Numbered from the stretch's first letter, positions 1 to 10,136 are shown. The stretch is DNA of 64,000 nt from JAEXOD01 sp964652025 (GCA_964652025.1 CAZYZX010000003.1:1-64000); one strand, 5' to 3'. Numbers and translations: made by a program. Notes: a model not told the origin generated them from the sequence alone.

Positions 1-57
<57 letters not shown>

Positions 58-60
58 ATT

Positions 61-89
61 AAAATCCACTTTAGTTAGTGGATTTTTTT
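61..89 (+). terminator. Intrinsic terminator after tRNA-Gly
   Basis: Perfect 10-bp arms, AAAATCCACT (61-70) and AGTGGATTTT (77-86), are separated by a 6-base loop and run into seven T residues. The hairpin sits between the two tRNA genes, so they may be separate transcripts. Confidence 0.75.
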
Positions 90-95
90 ATATAA

Positions 96-168
<73 letters not shown>

Positions 169-174
169 CAATAA

Positions 175-199
175 AAAAAGCCCCAAATTGGGGCTTTTT
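175..199. terminator. Bidirectional intrinsic terminator
   Basis: AAAAAGCCCC (175-184) pairs with GGGGCTTTTT (190-199) around an AAATT loop. The flanking A and T runs let it end both the tRNA-Cys transcript on the plus strand and the long minus-strand nuo/comM run whose last stop codon is at 220. Confidence 0.85.
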
Positions 200-219
200 C
201 TGTTTACATTATTTTTATG

Positions 220-1755
220 TTACTTCCAAAATTCTCTGTCTAAGTTTCTATATTGTATTGCTTCACTTATATGTGCAGGCGTAATTTTTTCCGAACCTTC
301 TAAATCTGCTATTGTTCTGCTAACCTTTAAAATTCTATCATATGCACGTGCGGAAAGCCCAAGCCTATTCATTGCATTTTTTAACAGCTCGGTGCAAGCT
401 TCGTCTAATACGCAAAACTTTCTAACTTCTTTTGTACCCATATCTGCATTATTAAATATGTGCTTATAATTTGCAAAACGCTTTAATTGTATTTGCCTTG
501 CCTTAACCACTCGTTTACGTATTTCTTCCGAGCTTTCCCCCTTTGCAGATGATGATAACTCTTTATATTTTACTGCTGGCACTTCTATATGAATATCTAT
601 TCTATCTAAAAGGGGACCCGAAACTTTAGACATATATTTTTGTATCATTGGGGTTGTACATGTGCAAGCTTTATTTGGATCTGTAAAATAGCCACAGGGG
701 CATGGATTCATTGCGGCAACAAGCATAAAATTAGCGGGAAACTCCAACGATAACTTGGAGCGACTAATTGTTACTTTATAATCTTCCATCGGCTGCCGTA
801 ATACCTCTAAAACGTTTTTCTTAAATTCGGGTAACTCATCCAAAAAAAGCACACCATGATGTGCAAAACTAACCTCGCCCGGCCTTGGGAACGAGCCACC
901 ACCAATTAGCGCAGCATCGCTTACAGTATGATGGGGACTTCTAAATGGGCGCTCTGTAATAAGAGCTTTATCGGGTGGTAATAAACCCGCAACAGAATGT
1001 ATTTTTGTTGTTTCTAACGCCTCTTCAAAAGTTAGGGGCGGCAATATTGTAGGAAAACGTTTTGCTAACATTGTTTTTCCGCTTCCTGGTGGTCCTATCA
1101 TTAATATATTATGCCCACCAGCTGCCGCTATTTCTAACGACCTTTTTACATTTTCTTGTCCTTTTACATCACTAAAATCTAAATGATACGAGTTTATTTG
1201 ATTGAAAATTTCGTCTAAAGGTGTTACTACAGGTTTAAATTCCCCCTCTTCATTCAAAAAACTAACCACTTCTGCTAAATTATTCATGCCATAAACATCA
1301 ACGCCATCTACAATACTTGCTTCTTTTATGGATTCAATTGGTAAAATAACTCTCTTAAATCCTAGTCGCTTTGCTTCTACTGCTATTGGTAAACCACCAT
1401 GCACACGTCTTAAATTGCCATCTAATGCAAGTTCACCCAATAAAAGCGTATCACTTAACATTTTATCTTTTACCATACCACTTGTTGCTAATAATCCTAT
1501 AGCAATCGGCAAATCGAACGAACTCCCTTCTTTTTTTATATCTGCAGGAGCTAAATTAACAGTTATTTTAGTAACTGGGAATTCAAAACCACTATTTACA
1601 ATTGCTGCAGAAACTCTCTCTCTACTCTCCTTTACCGCATTATCGGGCAATCCGACTATTGTAAACGAGGGTAGTTTCCTATCAAAATGTGTCTCCACTT
1701 CTACAACAAACGCGTTTATTCCATAAGTGGATGCAGAAAATACTTTAGAAAACAT
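220..1755 (-). CDS. comM: YifB/ComM-family Mg-chelatase-like AAA+ ATPase
   Basis: A 511-residue member of the YifB/ComM family, the usual length. The N-terminal half (about 1-175) is the Lon-protease-like fold typical of the family. The AAA+ part has Walker A GPPGSGKT at 221-228, Walker B VLFLDE at 302-307, the Cys set CPC...CTC (352-366) and the LLDRIDIHIEVP arginine-finger segment at about 382-393. Family knowledge: ComM is a hexameric branch-migration helicase that aids integration of incoming DNA in natural transformation. It starts 10 bp after the T9SS protein gene, is the last gene of the minus-strand run and is followed by a strong terminator. No other competence gene is in view except a possible ComEB-like deaminase at 43082. 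Family assignment is secure; a role in transformation here is inferred. Confidence 0.93.
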   Translation of the reverse strand: MFSKVFSASTYGINAFVVEVETHFDRKLPSFTIVGLPDNAVKESRERVSAAIVNSGFEFPVTKITVNLAPADIKKEGSSFDLPIAIGLLATSGMVKDKMLSDTLLLGELALDGNLRRVHGGLPIAVEAKRLGFKRVILPIESIKEASIVDGVDVYGMNNLAEVVSFLNEEGEFKPVVTPLDEIFNQINSYHLDFSDVKGQENVKRSLEIAAAGGHNILMIGPPGSGKTMLAKRFPTILPPLTFEEALETTKIHSVAGLLPPDKALITERPFRSPHHTVSDAALIGGGSFPRPGEVSFAHHGVLFLDELPEFKKNVLEVLRQPMEDYKVTISRSKLSLEFPANFMLVAAMNPCPCGYFTDPNKACTCTTPMIQKYMSKVSGPLLDRIDIHIEVPAVKYKELSSSAKGESSEEIRKRVVKARQIQLKRFANYKHIFNNADMGTKEVRKFCVLDEACTELLKNAMNRLGLSARAYDRILKVSRTIADLEGSEKITPAHISEAIQYRNLDREFWK

Positions 1756-1765
1756 AATAACCCGT

Positions 1766-3406
1766 TTATTTTGTTAAAATCATCTTTTGCACTTTTACCA
1801 TTTTACCAGATTCTACTTTACACAAGTAAATACCAGATGGCAAATCCTTTCCATTAAATTTAAATAAATGTTCTCCCTTGCTTAAAAATCCATTGTGCAG
1901 TGTTTCTACCTGCTTGCCTGTAATGTCATAAATAGTTATTTCAACCTCCGCTCCATCATTCATTATAACCAATATTTCAGTTTCGGGATTAAATGGATTT
2001 GGGAAATTTGGCTTTACATCAAATAATTGTTTTTCAACAACTCCAACTTTTACGCTACTTGAATATATTACTTTACCAAGCTTATCTAATTGTTTTAACC
2101 TATAAAATAATACCTTCCCTTCGCTGCCTTTCGTATCACTATAGCTAAAAGTTTCTCCTAATGCTCCATCACTAGAAACTCTATAAATTTCGTAGTAGTT
2201 ATTCCCATTATCAGAACGCTCTAAAATAAAATTTCTTGTGCTTTCGTCTCTATTTTCCCATGTAATTGTATAAAAACCAGAAAAAACTTTTACTTCTATT
2301 TCTGATGATAGATTAACTAATGGCGCTGTTGATGTTATTATATCACAGTTTGTAGCTTTTATTCCTTCCTTAGCTGTAATTTTATTTATATTGTTTTCAT
2401 CAAAATCTGATGCATAAATTAATCTTGCGTCTTCTAAATATTTGTTAATGCTAAACTTATTTTTAAAAGCTTCTTCTAAACCACCATCTAAACTGTAAAT
2501 CCTTAAACGGTCTAATTCTACTATTCCTTGTCCTTCTTTATTACTAAACTTTAATACAAACTCTTTTTTAATTTCTCCAGATACATCTAATTGATAAAAA
2601 AGCTTTTCGTTAACGTAAATACTTGCTTTTTTTTCGTTTTTATCTATTAATATAGAATAATAATACCAGTTATTCTTATCTATAAAATAATCATCATAAA
2701 ATAAATCATCTCGGTTATCAATTTGTAAAAAGTTTAAATTAGATAAAGAAACAGAAAAAATATCAGTATTTTTTAATTGGTCTATTAAACTAAACTTGCT
2801 ATTTGGGGAATTATTTTTTGCCCAAAATTCTATAAATATTTTTCTTTTATCTTCAAAAAATGGGATATTAAAAGTTCCATCTTTTTTAATTGCTAAGGAA
2901 TTACCCGCTTTATTTCCTACATCGTTAAACGATATATTAATTAAATTTGGAACATTGATATTTTTAGAATGAATAAAAGATGAATTAAATACTAATCGCT
3001 TTTTCTTATCTAATCCACCCCAAACATATTTTATTGTGGTAAAAGTAATATTGCCACTTTTAAAGTTAACTAAAATTTGAAAAGGAAGATTACTAATTTG
3101 GGTTAATAGATTTTTATCTAAAGTAACTTTATTAACGTTACCATAGCTATTTTTTTCGTAATGGATTGGTAACTGGTAAAAATTATCCCCTGTAGTAATT
3201 TTGCAGTTTAATAATCGGATATCATCATCAATTAAAAGATACAGGTAGGTTTGGTCAAAATTAACATCATTAAAGCTACCTGAAAAAGAAACTTGAAAAT
3301 TGGAATTTTTACTTGCATACAATGGATAACTTATATTGCTAAAATACTGTGCAAAGATATTTAAACTAAAAGTAATAAAAATTACCGCAGCTTTTTTAAG
3401 TATCAT
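1766..3406 (-). CDS. Secreted protein with LamG-like domain and T9SS C-terminal sorting domain
   Basis: A 546-residue protein with an N-terminal signal peptide (hydrophobic 4-18, then AQ). Residues about 165-310 look like a LamG/concanavalin-type beta sandwich (IEFWAKNN, WYYYSILIDKNEKKASIYVN). About 370-450 is fibronectin-III-like, with YTITWENRDE and FILERSDNG. The last 80 residues are a type A T9SS sorting domain (PNFPNPFNPETE, DITGKQVETL, LPSGIYLCKVESG). It should be exported through the outer membrane and attached or released there. The ligand is unknown. It lies 21 bp after nuoI and 10 bp before comM, an unexpected place for a surface protein, so co-transcription does not indicate its role. 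Confidence 0.85.
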   Translation of the reverse strand: MILKKAAVIFITFSLNIFAQYFSNISYPLYASKNSNFQVSFSGSFNDVNFDQTYLYLLIDDDIRLLNCKITTGDNFYQLPIHYEKNSYGNVNKVTLDKNLLTQISNLPFQILVNFKSGNITFTTIKYVWGGLDKKKRLVFNSSFIHSKNINVPNLINISFNDVGNKAGNSLAIKKDGTFNIPFFEDKRKIFIEFWAKNNSPNSKFSLIDQLKNTDIFSVSLSNLNFLQIDNRDDLFYDDYFIDKNNWYYYSILIDKNEKKASIYVNEKLFYQLDVSGEIKKEFVLKFSNKEGQGIVELDRLRIYSLDGGLEEAFKNKFSINKYLEDARLIYASDFDENNINKITAKEGIKATNCDIITSTAPLVNLSSEIEVKVFSGFYTITWENRDESTRNFILERSDNGNNYYEIYRVSSDGALGETFSYSDTKGSEGKVLFYRLKQLDKLGKVIYSSSVKVGVVEKQLFDVKPNFPNPFNPETEILVIMNDGAEVEITIYDITGKQVETLHNGFLSKGEHLFKFNGKDLPSGIYLCKVESGKMVKVQKMILTK

Positions 3407-3427
3407 TTTGCATGCAACAAATAGTTG

Positions 3428-3922
3428 TTATTTATTTTTTCTTAAAAACTCTATCCTATCCTTAAGTTCAGAAACCGGTTTACGTAATTTATCTTTACCA
3501 AAAATAGCTTCATCTCTATTAGTAAAAACAAGCTCGTAATCTTTACTCATCACAATAGCTTCTTCTGGGCAAACTTCTTCACAAAAGCCACAAAATATAC
3601 AACGTAACATGTTAATTTCAAATTTTTCGGGCATCCTCTCCTTTTCTTCTGGAGTTTCCATAGCGCGTACTTCTATAGCAAGCGAAGGACACACACGGCT
3701 GCATAAACCACAAGCTACGCACCTGCCCATACCATTTTCTTCCACTACCAAAACCGGTCTACCACGATATGATGCTGGTGGCTCGAATTTAACCTCTGGA
3801 TACTCCATTGTTACCGGTTTACGTAACATGTTTTTAAATGTTAATGCTAATCCCTTCATAATTTCTGGGATATACATTTTTTGAAATATATTCAAATCTT
3901 TTTTTCTATAATTTCCGCTCAT
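3428..3922 (-). CDS. nuoI: NADH-quinone oxidoreductase subunit I (2x[4Fe-4S])
   Basis: A 164-residue ferredoxin-like subunit of complex I. Two cluster motifs are complete: C68-x2-C71-x2-C74-x3-C78 and C108-x2-C111-x2-C114-x3-C118, which bind clusters N6a and N6b and carry electrons from NuoG toward NuoB. The N-terminal stretch GLALTFKNMLRKPVT is the amphipathic helix usual for NuoI at the membrane surface. It starts 10 bp after nuoH. The following genes are not nuoJ-N. Confidence 0.95.
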   Translation of the reverse strand: MSGNYRKKDLNIFQKMYIPEIMKGLALTFKNMLRKPVTMEYPEVKFEPPASYRGRPVLVVEENGMGRCVACGLCSRVCPSLAIEVRAMETPEEKERMPEKFEINMLRCIFCGFCEEVCPEEAIVMSKDYELVFTNRDEAIFGKDKLRKPVSELKDRIEFLRKNK

Positions 3923-3932
3923 AAATATTCCT

Positions 3933-4961
3933 TTATAATTTTAATCCCATTATTAAAAATGCAACCCAAATAACGTTTAACAGAGCTAATGGAAACATAA
4001 CTTTCCAACCTAAACTCATAAGTTGGTCATAACGAAAACGCGGGAGTGACCATCTAACCCAAATCATAAAAAATAGCATTAACCCCACTTTAACAAAAAA
4101 TGCCAAAACTTGTATAATTGGAACCCAAAAATCGCTAAGTCCAAGTTTTTCAATGTAAGGAACTTGCCAACCACCTAAATATAAAGTGGTTATTATTCCA
4201 CACGCAACAATCATATTAGCATACTCTGCTAAAAAGAAACTAGCAAACTTCATGCTACTATACTCTGTATGATATCCACCAACAAGCTCAGGCTCGGCTT
4301 CTGGTAAATCGAACGGCATACGGTTTGTTTCTGCAAATGCAGCTACTAAAAAAGTTATAAATCCTATTGGCTGAATAAAAGCATTCCACATTAAGCCAGA
4401 TTGCGCTGCAACAATTTTTGTTGGCTCTAAACTACCAGCAAGCATTATAACACCAGCAACAGAAAATCCCATACTAACTTCGTAAGATATCATTTGCGCA
4501 GATGAACGAATGCCACCAAATAATGAATACTTACTACCGCTAGACCAACCCGCAAAAGTTATTCCGTATACACCAAGCGATGTTAATGCTAATACATATA
4601 AAATACCAATGTTCACATCTGCTACTACTAAAGAAACTTTTTTACCAAATAAGGTAACCTCTGGTCCAAAAGGAATGACCGCATATGTAGAAAAAGCAAC
4701 AATTAATGCAATTATAGGTGCTAAAGCATGAACAAATTTATTTGAATTTTCTGGTACAATATCCTCTTTTAACAAAAGCTTAAATACATCTGCAAAAGGT
4801 TGTAATAAGCCTAATGGACCAACTCTATTAGGACCAACTCTGTTTTGTACCCAAGCTGCTATTTTTCTTTCAAAATAAACAGCATATGCTACTGTTATAA
4901 GTAACACAGATAAAACAAATACTATTTTTAATAACGAGATAATTATTATTTCTAAAATCAT
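3933..4961 (-). CDS. nuoH: NADH-quinone oxidoreductase subunit H
   Basis: A 342-residue, about eight-helix membrane subunit that forms the quinone-binding cavity and joins the peripheral and membrane arms of complex I. Family signatures are present: ERKIAAWVQNRVGPNRVGP near residue 30, the acidic loop FDLPEAEPELVGGYHTEYS, and RFRYDQLMSLGWK near the C terminus. The length is normal. It lies between nuoG (30 bp upstream) and nuoI (10 bp downstream), so the three are surely co-transcribed. Confidence 0.96.
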   Translation of the reverse strand: MILEIIIISLLKIVFVLSVLLITVAYAVYFERKIAAWVQNRVGPNRVGPLGLLQPFADVFKLLLKEDIVPENSNKFVHALAPIIALIVAFSTYAVIPFGPEVTLFGKKVSLVVADVNIGILYVLALTSLGVYGITFAGWSSGSKYSLFGGIRSSAQMISYEVSMGFSVAGVIMLAGSLEPTKIVAAQSGLMWNAFIQPIGFITFLVAAFAETNRMPFDLPEAEPELVGGYHTEYSSMKFASFFLAEYANMIVACGIITTLYLGGWQVPYIEKLGLSDFWVPIIQVLAFFVKVGLMLFFMIWVRWSLPRFRYDQLMSLGWKVMFPLALLNVIWVAFLIMGLKL

Positions 4962-4991
4962 TTCCTATATAATCCTAAATTACTGTAATTT

Positions 4992-6638
4992 TTATTTGTT
5001 TATATTTAATTTAACCCCTTTAGAGGAAATTACATCGTAATCAATTTCATTTAATTCTTTAATATTTTTTGCAGCTTCGTTAAATACTTCTTCTGCCATG
5101 TTAAAATTAATACGAGCTTTTAGATTAGTTGAAAGAGATGTTAAAACTTTCCAACTAGATCTAACATCATATTTTTTACCTTGAGCCCAGCGGTCAAATT
5201 TAGTTCCAAATTTATCCCATCTGCTTTGGCTTAGGTGATCTAAAGCTCTATCCATTTCTATAGTAGCAACAGCTGGTTTTATGCGTTGCAACACACCAAA
5301 ACCATTTAAAAATGTGCCATTCTTTTCTGCATAGGTAGCTACCCCAACAAGCACACTTGCAAGCTCTGTAACTTTATTTTTATTTGTAGCAAATATTATA
5401 ACGTCAGCTAATTTTTTAATTGCGGCTACTGTATTTTCATCTTCAAAATTGCTATCTAACATTAATGCCGCTTTAATTTTACCATTGTTAATATTTTCTA
5501 CAAAATAATTTATATTTTTAGCATTGTTAAATATTAATTTAGCACCATTAAAGTTAGGTGTTTTATCTTCTGTTAATAAAATATCATCACAATCACCACT
5601 AATAACGTGCTCTGCTAAAATAATAGTTTCTATATTAAGCATTTTTGCAACTTTAAGCAAAGCGTAATTATCTTCTATAGTTTCGTAAGCGCTTGCAACA
5701 AAAGCAATTTCTGTAGGTTTATACTGTTTTAATATTTCAGAAACTTGTATTAAAGCTTTATTAAGGTCTTCTTTATGCAATTCATTATTTTTTCTAACGT
5801 AAGCGCCTTCTAATCTTGTATCTTTATCATTCACTTGTTTAAAAGTTTCTAATCTACCTTTATCACACATCCAGTAACTGTTAACATCTGGGTTATGACG
5901 TGGTGTTAATCTTTGTATAGTGTTATCTCTAACCCAAATTTCTGTATTGCAACCACGAGAGCAACCAACGCAAACAGATTCTGTACTAGACATTTCCCAT
6001 ACGCGAGATTTAAATCTAAACTCTTTACTAGTTAAAGCACCAACAGGGCAAATATCTGTAGTGTTTAAAGTGTAGTTATTATCAAAAGTTTCACCCGGAA
6101 AAGTTTCAATAGTAACTCTATCACCACGTTTAACAAAGGTTAATTGATTTTTCTTAGCAATTTCATCAGAAAAACGGATACAACGGCTGCAAGAGATACA
6201 CCTCTCGCCATCGAAAACAATTCTTGGACCAAGCTCAACTCTTTTTCTTTTATGCTGCTTTTCTTCAACAAAACGGCTTTCACCAATACTATGGCTATAA
6301 GTGTAGTCTTGCAATTTACACTCGCCTGCTTCATCACAAATAGGACAATCTAACGGATGGTTTATTAAAATAAATTCCATTACGGCTTTTCTTGCATCAA
6401 TTGCTTTTGGAGAGTGAACATTTACAACCATTCCATCTGATGCGTAAGTTGAGCATGCTATTACAAGCTTTGGCATTTTTTCAACTTCTACCAAACACAT
6501 CCTACAATTACCAGAAACTGATAAAGATGGATGCCAACAAAAATGAGGTATATCTAAACCGTTTTCTGTGGCAACTTCTATTATGGTTTGACCTACCTTA
6601 AACTCGTATTCGTTACCGTTTATTGTTATTTTTCCCAT
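4992..6638 (-). CDS. nuoG: NADH-quinone oxidoreductase subunit G, short form
   Basis: A 548-residue iron-sulfur subunit of complex I, much shorter than the roughly 900 residues of E. coli NuoG. Cluster ligands are all visible: [2Fe-2S] C34, C45, C48, C62; the His-Cys3 site H94, C98, C101, C107; [4Fe-4S] C147, C150, C153, C197; and the extra N7-type set C223, C226, C230, C258. After about 270 only a reduced molybdopterin-oxidoreductase-like domain remains. The ATG overlaps the stop of the M16 peptidase gene (TAATG), which suggests translational coupling. NuoE/F, which would feed it electrons, are not in the window. Confidence 0.93.
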   Translation of the reverse strand: MGKITINGNEYEFKVGQTIIEVATENGLDIPHFCWHPSLSVSGNCRMCLVEVEKMPKLVIACSTYASDGMVVNVHSPKAIDARKAVMEFILINHPLDCPICDEAGECKLQDYTYSHSIGESRFVEEKQHKRKRVELGPRIVFDGERCISCSRCIRFSDEIAKKNQLTFVKRGDRVTIETFPGETFDNNYTLNTTDICPVGALTSKEFRFKSRVWEMSSTESVCVGCSRGCNTEIWVRDNTIQRLTPRHNPDVNSYWMCDKGRLETFKQVNDKDTRLEGAYVRKNNELHKEDLNKALIQVSEILKQYKPTEIAFVASAYETIEDNYALLKVAKMLNIETIILAEHVISGDCDDILLTEDKTPNFNGAKLIFNNAKNINYFVENINNGKIKAALMLDSNFEDENTVAAIKKLADVIIFATNKNKVTELASVLVGVATYAEKNGTFLNGFGVLQRIKPAVATIEMDRALDHLSQSRWDKFGTKFDRWAQGKKYDVRSSWKVLTSLSTNLKARINFNMAEEVFNEAAKNIKELNEIDYDVISSKGVKLNINK

Positions 6639-7915
6639 TAAATTTTTATTTCCTCAAATTTATTTTCATTATCTATTACATTAAACATATTTTTTTTACC
6701 GGTAATAATTTTTACCATCTTTTTTTCGTCTAATTCTCGTTTTGCTAATTCTTGTATATCATCTATAGTAACATTATCTATCATCTTAATAGTTTCATCT
6801 ATATTTCTTATTCTTCCATAAATCATATAAGAATTGGTTAACGTGCTAATCCTACGTCCCATACCTTCTAAACCAATAATTAAGTGTCCTTTAAAGACCT
6901 CTTTTACTCGATTAAGTTCACTTTTTGAAACTGGTTTTTCTCTTAATTTATAAAATTCTTCTAATATTAGATTATAGGCTTTTTCTACATTTTTTTCACT
7001 TGTAGATAAAAACACGCCTATAGTTGAAACATCAGAAAACGAATTTACGAAACTATTTATTTGATAAGCAAGTCCGTTCTTTTCTCGTAATCTTTGAAAT
7101 AACCTGCTGCTAGAGCTTTCTCCTAATATGTTCGATAGCACATTTAACTTAATTTTTTCATCACTATTATATCCTACTGTAGTTTTTCCCATCAAAAGGT
7201 AAATTTGAGCAATACTTTTACTTAAATACAAATTATGTCTTTCTTTTAGTTCAAGTGGTGCTCGCTTTACTTTTTGCCCAACATGCATATTACTTAAATA
7301 CTTTTTTGTTAACTCAACCAATTTATCATGTTCAACTGCACCAGCTGCCCCAATTATTAAGTTGTTTGCATTATACCGAATTTTGTTATATGCGCTTAAA
7401 ATGTCATGATTAAATGAAGTAATGCTACTTTCTTTTCCAAGAATTGTATATTTTAGTGGGTTGCCTTCGTAAATATGCTCCTCAAATTTATCAAATATAA
7501 AATCCTCTGGAATATCTAATGCCTCATTTAGTTCTTCTAAAATAACTTGTGCTTCTCTTTTTATTTCCCTATCTTTAAACTCTGCATTTAGAACCATGTC
7601 ACTTAATATTTCAAAGCTTTTTTCAAGGTGTTTGCCTAATCCTGTTATATAAAAGCAAGTTTTTTCTTTAGCTGTGTATGCATTAATATACCCTCCTAAA
7701 GATTCTATTTCATCTGATATTTTTTTCGCACTCCTTTTTGGCGTTCCCTTAAAAACCATGTGTTCTATAAAATGACTAATTCCATTAATCGAGTCGTTTT
7801 CGTCTCTACTGCCAGTAGTAAACCAAAACCCTAATGAAAATGAATTTACATAAGTAACGGTTTCGGAAATTACTGTTATCCCGTTATCCAGTTTTGTGAT
7901 TTTATAATCTAACAC
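6638..7915 (-). CDS. M16-family zinc metallopeptidase (pitrilysin/processing-peptidase type)
   Basis: A 425-residue single-unit M16 peptidase. The inverted zinc motif HFIEH is at 48-52, with the distal glutamate of the EELNEALD stretch (127-128) at the spacing expected for HxxEH-x76-E. The second half holds the R/Y substrate-binding stretch (SSSRLFQRLREKNGLAY). Relatives cut peptides or process pre-sequences in the cytoplasm or periplasm; the substrate here is unknown. No signal peptide is evident. It is the first gene of the run leading to nuoGHI, with a 1-base overlap onto nuoG. Confidence 0.92.
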   Translation of the reverse strand: MLDYKITKLDNGITVISETVTYVNSFSLGFWFTTGSRDENDSINGISHFIEHMVFKGTPKRSAKKISDEIESLGGYINAYTAKEKTCFYITGLGKHLEKSFEILSDMVLNAEFKDREIKREAQVILEELNEALDIPEDFIFDKFEEHIYEGNPLKYTILGKESSITSFNHDILSAYNKIRYNANNLIIGAAGAVEHDKLVELTKKYLSNMHVGQKVKRAPLELKERHNLYLSKSIAQIYLLMGKTTVGYNSDEKIKLNVLSNILGESSSSRLFQRLREKNGLAYQINSFVNSFSDVSTIGVFLSTSEKNVEKAYNLILEEFYKLREKPVSKSELNRVKEVFKGHLIIGLEGMGRRISTLTNSYMIYGRIRNIDETIKMIDNVTIDDIQELAKRELDEKKMVKIITGKKNMFNVIDNENKFEEIKI

Positions 7916-8144
7916 AATATATCTCTTTATTTACATTTTTAAACTTTAAATATAGATAAAGTAATATTTTAAATCAAGAAAAGATTATTATTATATTTTT
8001 AAGTTGGCCTTAATTTATTTATGAATCTAATTTAATACTTTTTTATCTAATTAAAATATTTTTTAGAATTTTTTGCATATTTATTCATAAATAACTATTT
8101 TAAATTTAAATATTACTAGTTTTAATTTTTTAGGAGGAACCAAC

Positions 8145-10064
8145 ATGAATTGGCTTAATAATATTAAATTAAGAAGTAAATTAATTTTACTTATAGCTAC
8201 ACCAGTATTAGGATTATTAGTAATCCTATACCAATTATTCCAAATTACATCGTATACAACAAAAGAGGTTAACGATTTTGCTGATACAGAAACAAAAATG
8301 GCTATTTACATAGAGCGCTTACATACTCAAGGGTTACAAGCAGCCCAAGCTACAAGAAATATAATACTAAACCCTAACGATGAAACAGCTAAAAAAAATT
8401 ACGCAAATGCAAACAAAAACTTCAGCAATTATTTGGATTCCTTAAAAAAGAACCTTACCAATATTCCAGAGATGTCATCATTACTATCCCAAATTGATGA
8501 ATTATCTAAAGAAATGATTGCTGATAATAACAATATTCAATTAAAAGCACTTTCTGGAAATTTACAAGAAGCAGTAGATTTGATTAATAGCCAAGCTACC
8601 CCTAAATGGCGTAAATTAAAAGAATTAATTATTAAAGCTTCTGAATTACAACATAAAAACATGGAAGAGCATCAAATTTCCTTAATAGAAAAATTAAAAA
8701 GTTTTACCAGTAATACAAGGAACGCAGGAATAATTATTATAATTATAACATTTGCGGTTGGAATATTCTTAATAAGAGAATTAATTAAATCTATTATTGG
8801 TGTTAAAAAAGCTGCAGTAAAAATAAGCGAAGGTGATACAAGTTTTACTTTATCAGTTAAAGGTAAAGATGAAATTAGCGAATTAAGAACTGCTTTTAAT
8901 AAAATGATTAATAACATAAATGCAACAAATGCCGCATTGCTTAAAGAAAAAGAGGAGTTAGAAAGCGTACAAAAAGAAATAGAAAAAAGTGCTGCAGAAG
9001 CCTTAGAAAAACATATGTATCTAGAACATAAAATATCTGTTATTTTAGATGCAATGAATGAATTTTCGGAAGGTGATTTAACAGTTAGATTAAATGTAGA
9101 ATCTAATGACGAGATGGGCAAATTGTTTGAAGGTTTTAACACAGCAGTTGATAGAATAAGTAATTTAATACAGCAGGTGCGTAAATCTGTTGATGCAACG
9201 GTTAGTGCATCAACACAAATAAGCGCGGGAACAAGTGAAATGGCAGAGGGCTCTGAAAAGCAAAGCGCACAAGCTGGAGAAGTTGCTACAGCAGTGGAAG
9301 AGATGACATCTACAATTATAGAGACAACAAAAAATGCAACTTATGCTGCAGAAAATGCAAAACTTGCTGGAGAAACAGCTAACGAAGGTGGTAAAGTTGT
9401 TAACCTAACTATAGAAGGAATGAATAAAATTGCAGAGGTTGTTGGAAAGGCAGCACAAACAGTTCAAGCATTAGGAAAAAGCAGTAGTCAAATAGGAGAA
9501 ATTATTCAAGTAATTAATGATATTGCAGACCAAACTAATTTACTTGCATTAAATGCTGCCATAGAAGCAGCCCGCGCAGGCGAGCAAGGACGTGGCTTTG
9601 CTGTTGTTGCAGATGAAGTTAGAAAGCTTGCAGAACGTACTACAAAAGCTACTAAAGAAATTGCTGTTATGATTAAACAAATTCAAAAAGACACATTAGA
9701 AGCTGTTCACTCTATACAAGAAGGTGAAAGCGAAGTTGCAGATGGTAAAAAAATGGCTATTAAATCTGGTGAAGCTTTAAAAAATATCGTTTCTGCTACT
9801 AATAAAGTTATAGATATGATTAACGCCGTTGCCTCTGCAAGCGAAGAGCAAAGCAGTGTTGCAGAAGAAATTAGTAAAAGCATTGTAGAAATTAATAACG
9901 TAACTCAAGAAGCTGCTAAAGGCATTCAACAAATTGCATCTGCGGGCGAAGACCTAAACAGATTAACAATTGACCTACAAGCATTAGTTGAACAATTTAA
10001 AGTTGATAGTGACAACAAATATTTAGCTAACAGAAACTACAATAAACAAAAAATGTTAAGCTAA
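8145..10064 (+). CDS. Methyl-accepting chemotaxis protein
   Basis: A 639-residue transmembrane receptor. TM1 is at about 13-29, followed by a helical four-helix-bundle-type sensor domain to about 190, TM2 at about 194-211, a HAMP domain to about 265 and a second HAMP-like stretch near 290-345 (FSEGDLTVRLNVES). The MCP signalling domain follows, with the hairpin tip IADQTNLLALNAAIEAARAG near 455-475, where CheA and CheW bind. The ligand is unknown and no che genes are nearby. It has a very good ribosome-binding site (TAGGAGGAACCAAC-ATG), is a single-gene unit after an AT-rich 229-bp gap, and ends at a strong terminator. Confidence 0.94.
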   Translation: MNWLNNIKLRSKLILLIATPVLGLLVILYQLFQITSYTTKEVNDFADTETKMAIYIERLHTQGLQAAQATRNIILNPNDETAKKNYANANKNFSNYLDSLKKNLTNIPEMSSLLSQIDELSKEMIADNNNIQLKALSGNLQEAVDLINSQATPKWRKLKELIIKASELQHKNMEEHQISLIEKLKSFTSNTRNAGIIIIIITFAVGIFLIRELIKSIIGVKKAAVKISEGDTSFTLSVKGKDEISELRTAFNKMINNINATNAALLKEKEELESVQKEIEKSAAEALEKHMYLEHKISVILDAMNEFSEGDLTVRLNVESNDEMGKLFEGFNTAVDRISNLIQQVRKSVDATVSASTQISAGTSEMAEGSEKQSAQAGEVATAVEEMTSTIIETTKNATYAAENAKLAGETANEGGKVVNLTIEGMNKIAEVVGKAAQTVQALGKSSSQIGEIIQVINDIADQTNLLALNAAIEAARAGEQGRGFAVVADEVRKLAERTTKATKEIAVMIKQIQKDTLEAVHSIQEGESEVADGKKMAIKSGEALKNIVSATNKVIDMINAVASASEEQSSVAEEISKSIVEINNVTQEAAKGIQQIASAGEDLNRLTIDLQALVEQFKVDSDNKYLANRNYNKQKMLS

Positions 10065-10087
10065 AATTGATTAAATTATATAAAAAA

Positions 10088-10118
10088 AAGACGCTCAAGT
10101 GAGCGTCTTTTTTTTTGC
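10088..10118. terminator. Bidirectional terminator between the MCP gene and lpd
   Basis: Arms AAGACGCTCA (10088-10097) and TGAGCGTCTT (10100-10109) form a perfect stem, with A runs on the left and nine T residues on the right. It can stop both the plus-strand chemotaxis gene and the minus-strand pyruvate dehydrogenase operon. Confidence 0.88.
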
Positions 10119-10136
10119 TTATACATAATTACAAAT

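Noticed and set aside
1328..1726. 132-codon open frame opposite comM
   Set aside because: It lies wholly antisense to a well-conserved ATPase gene, has no ribosome-binding site and shows no recognisable motif.
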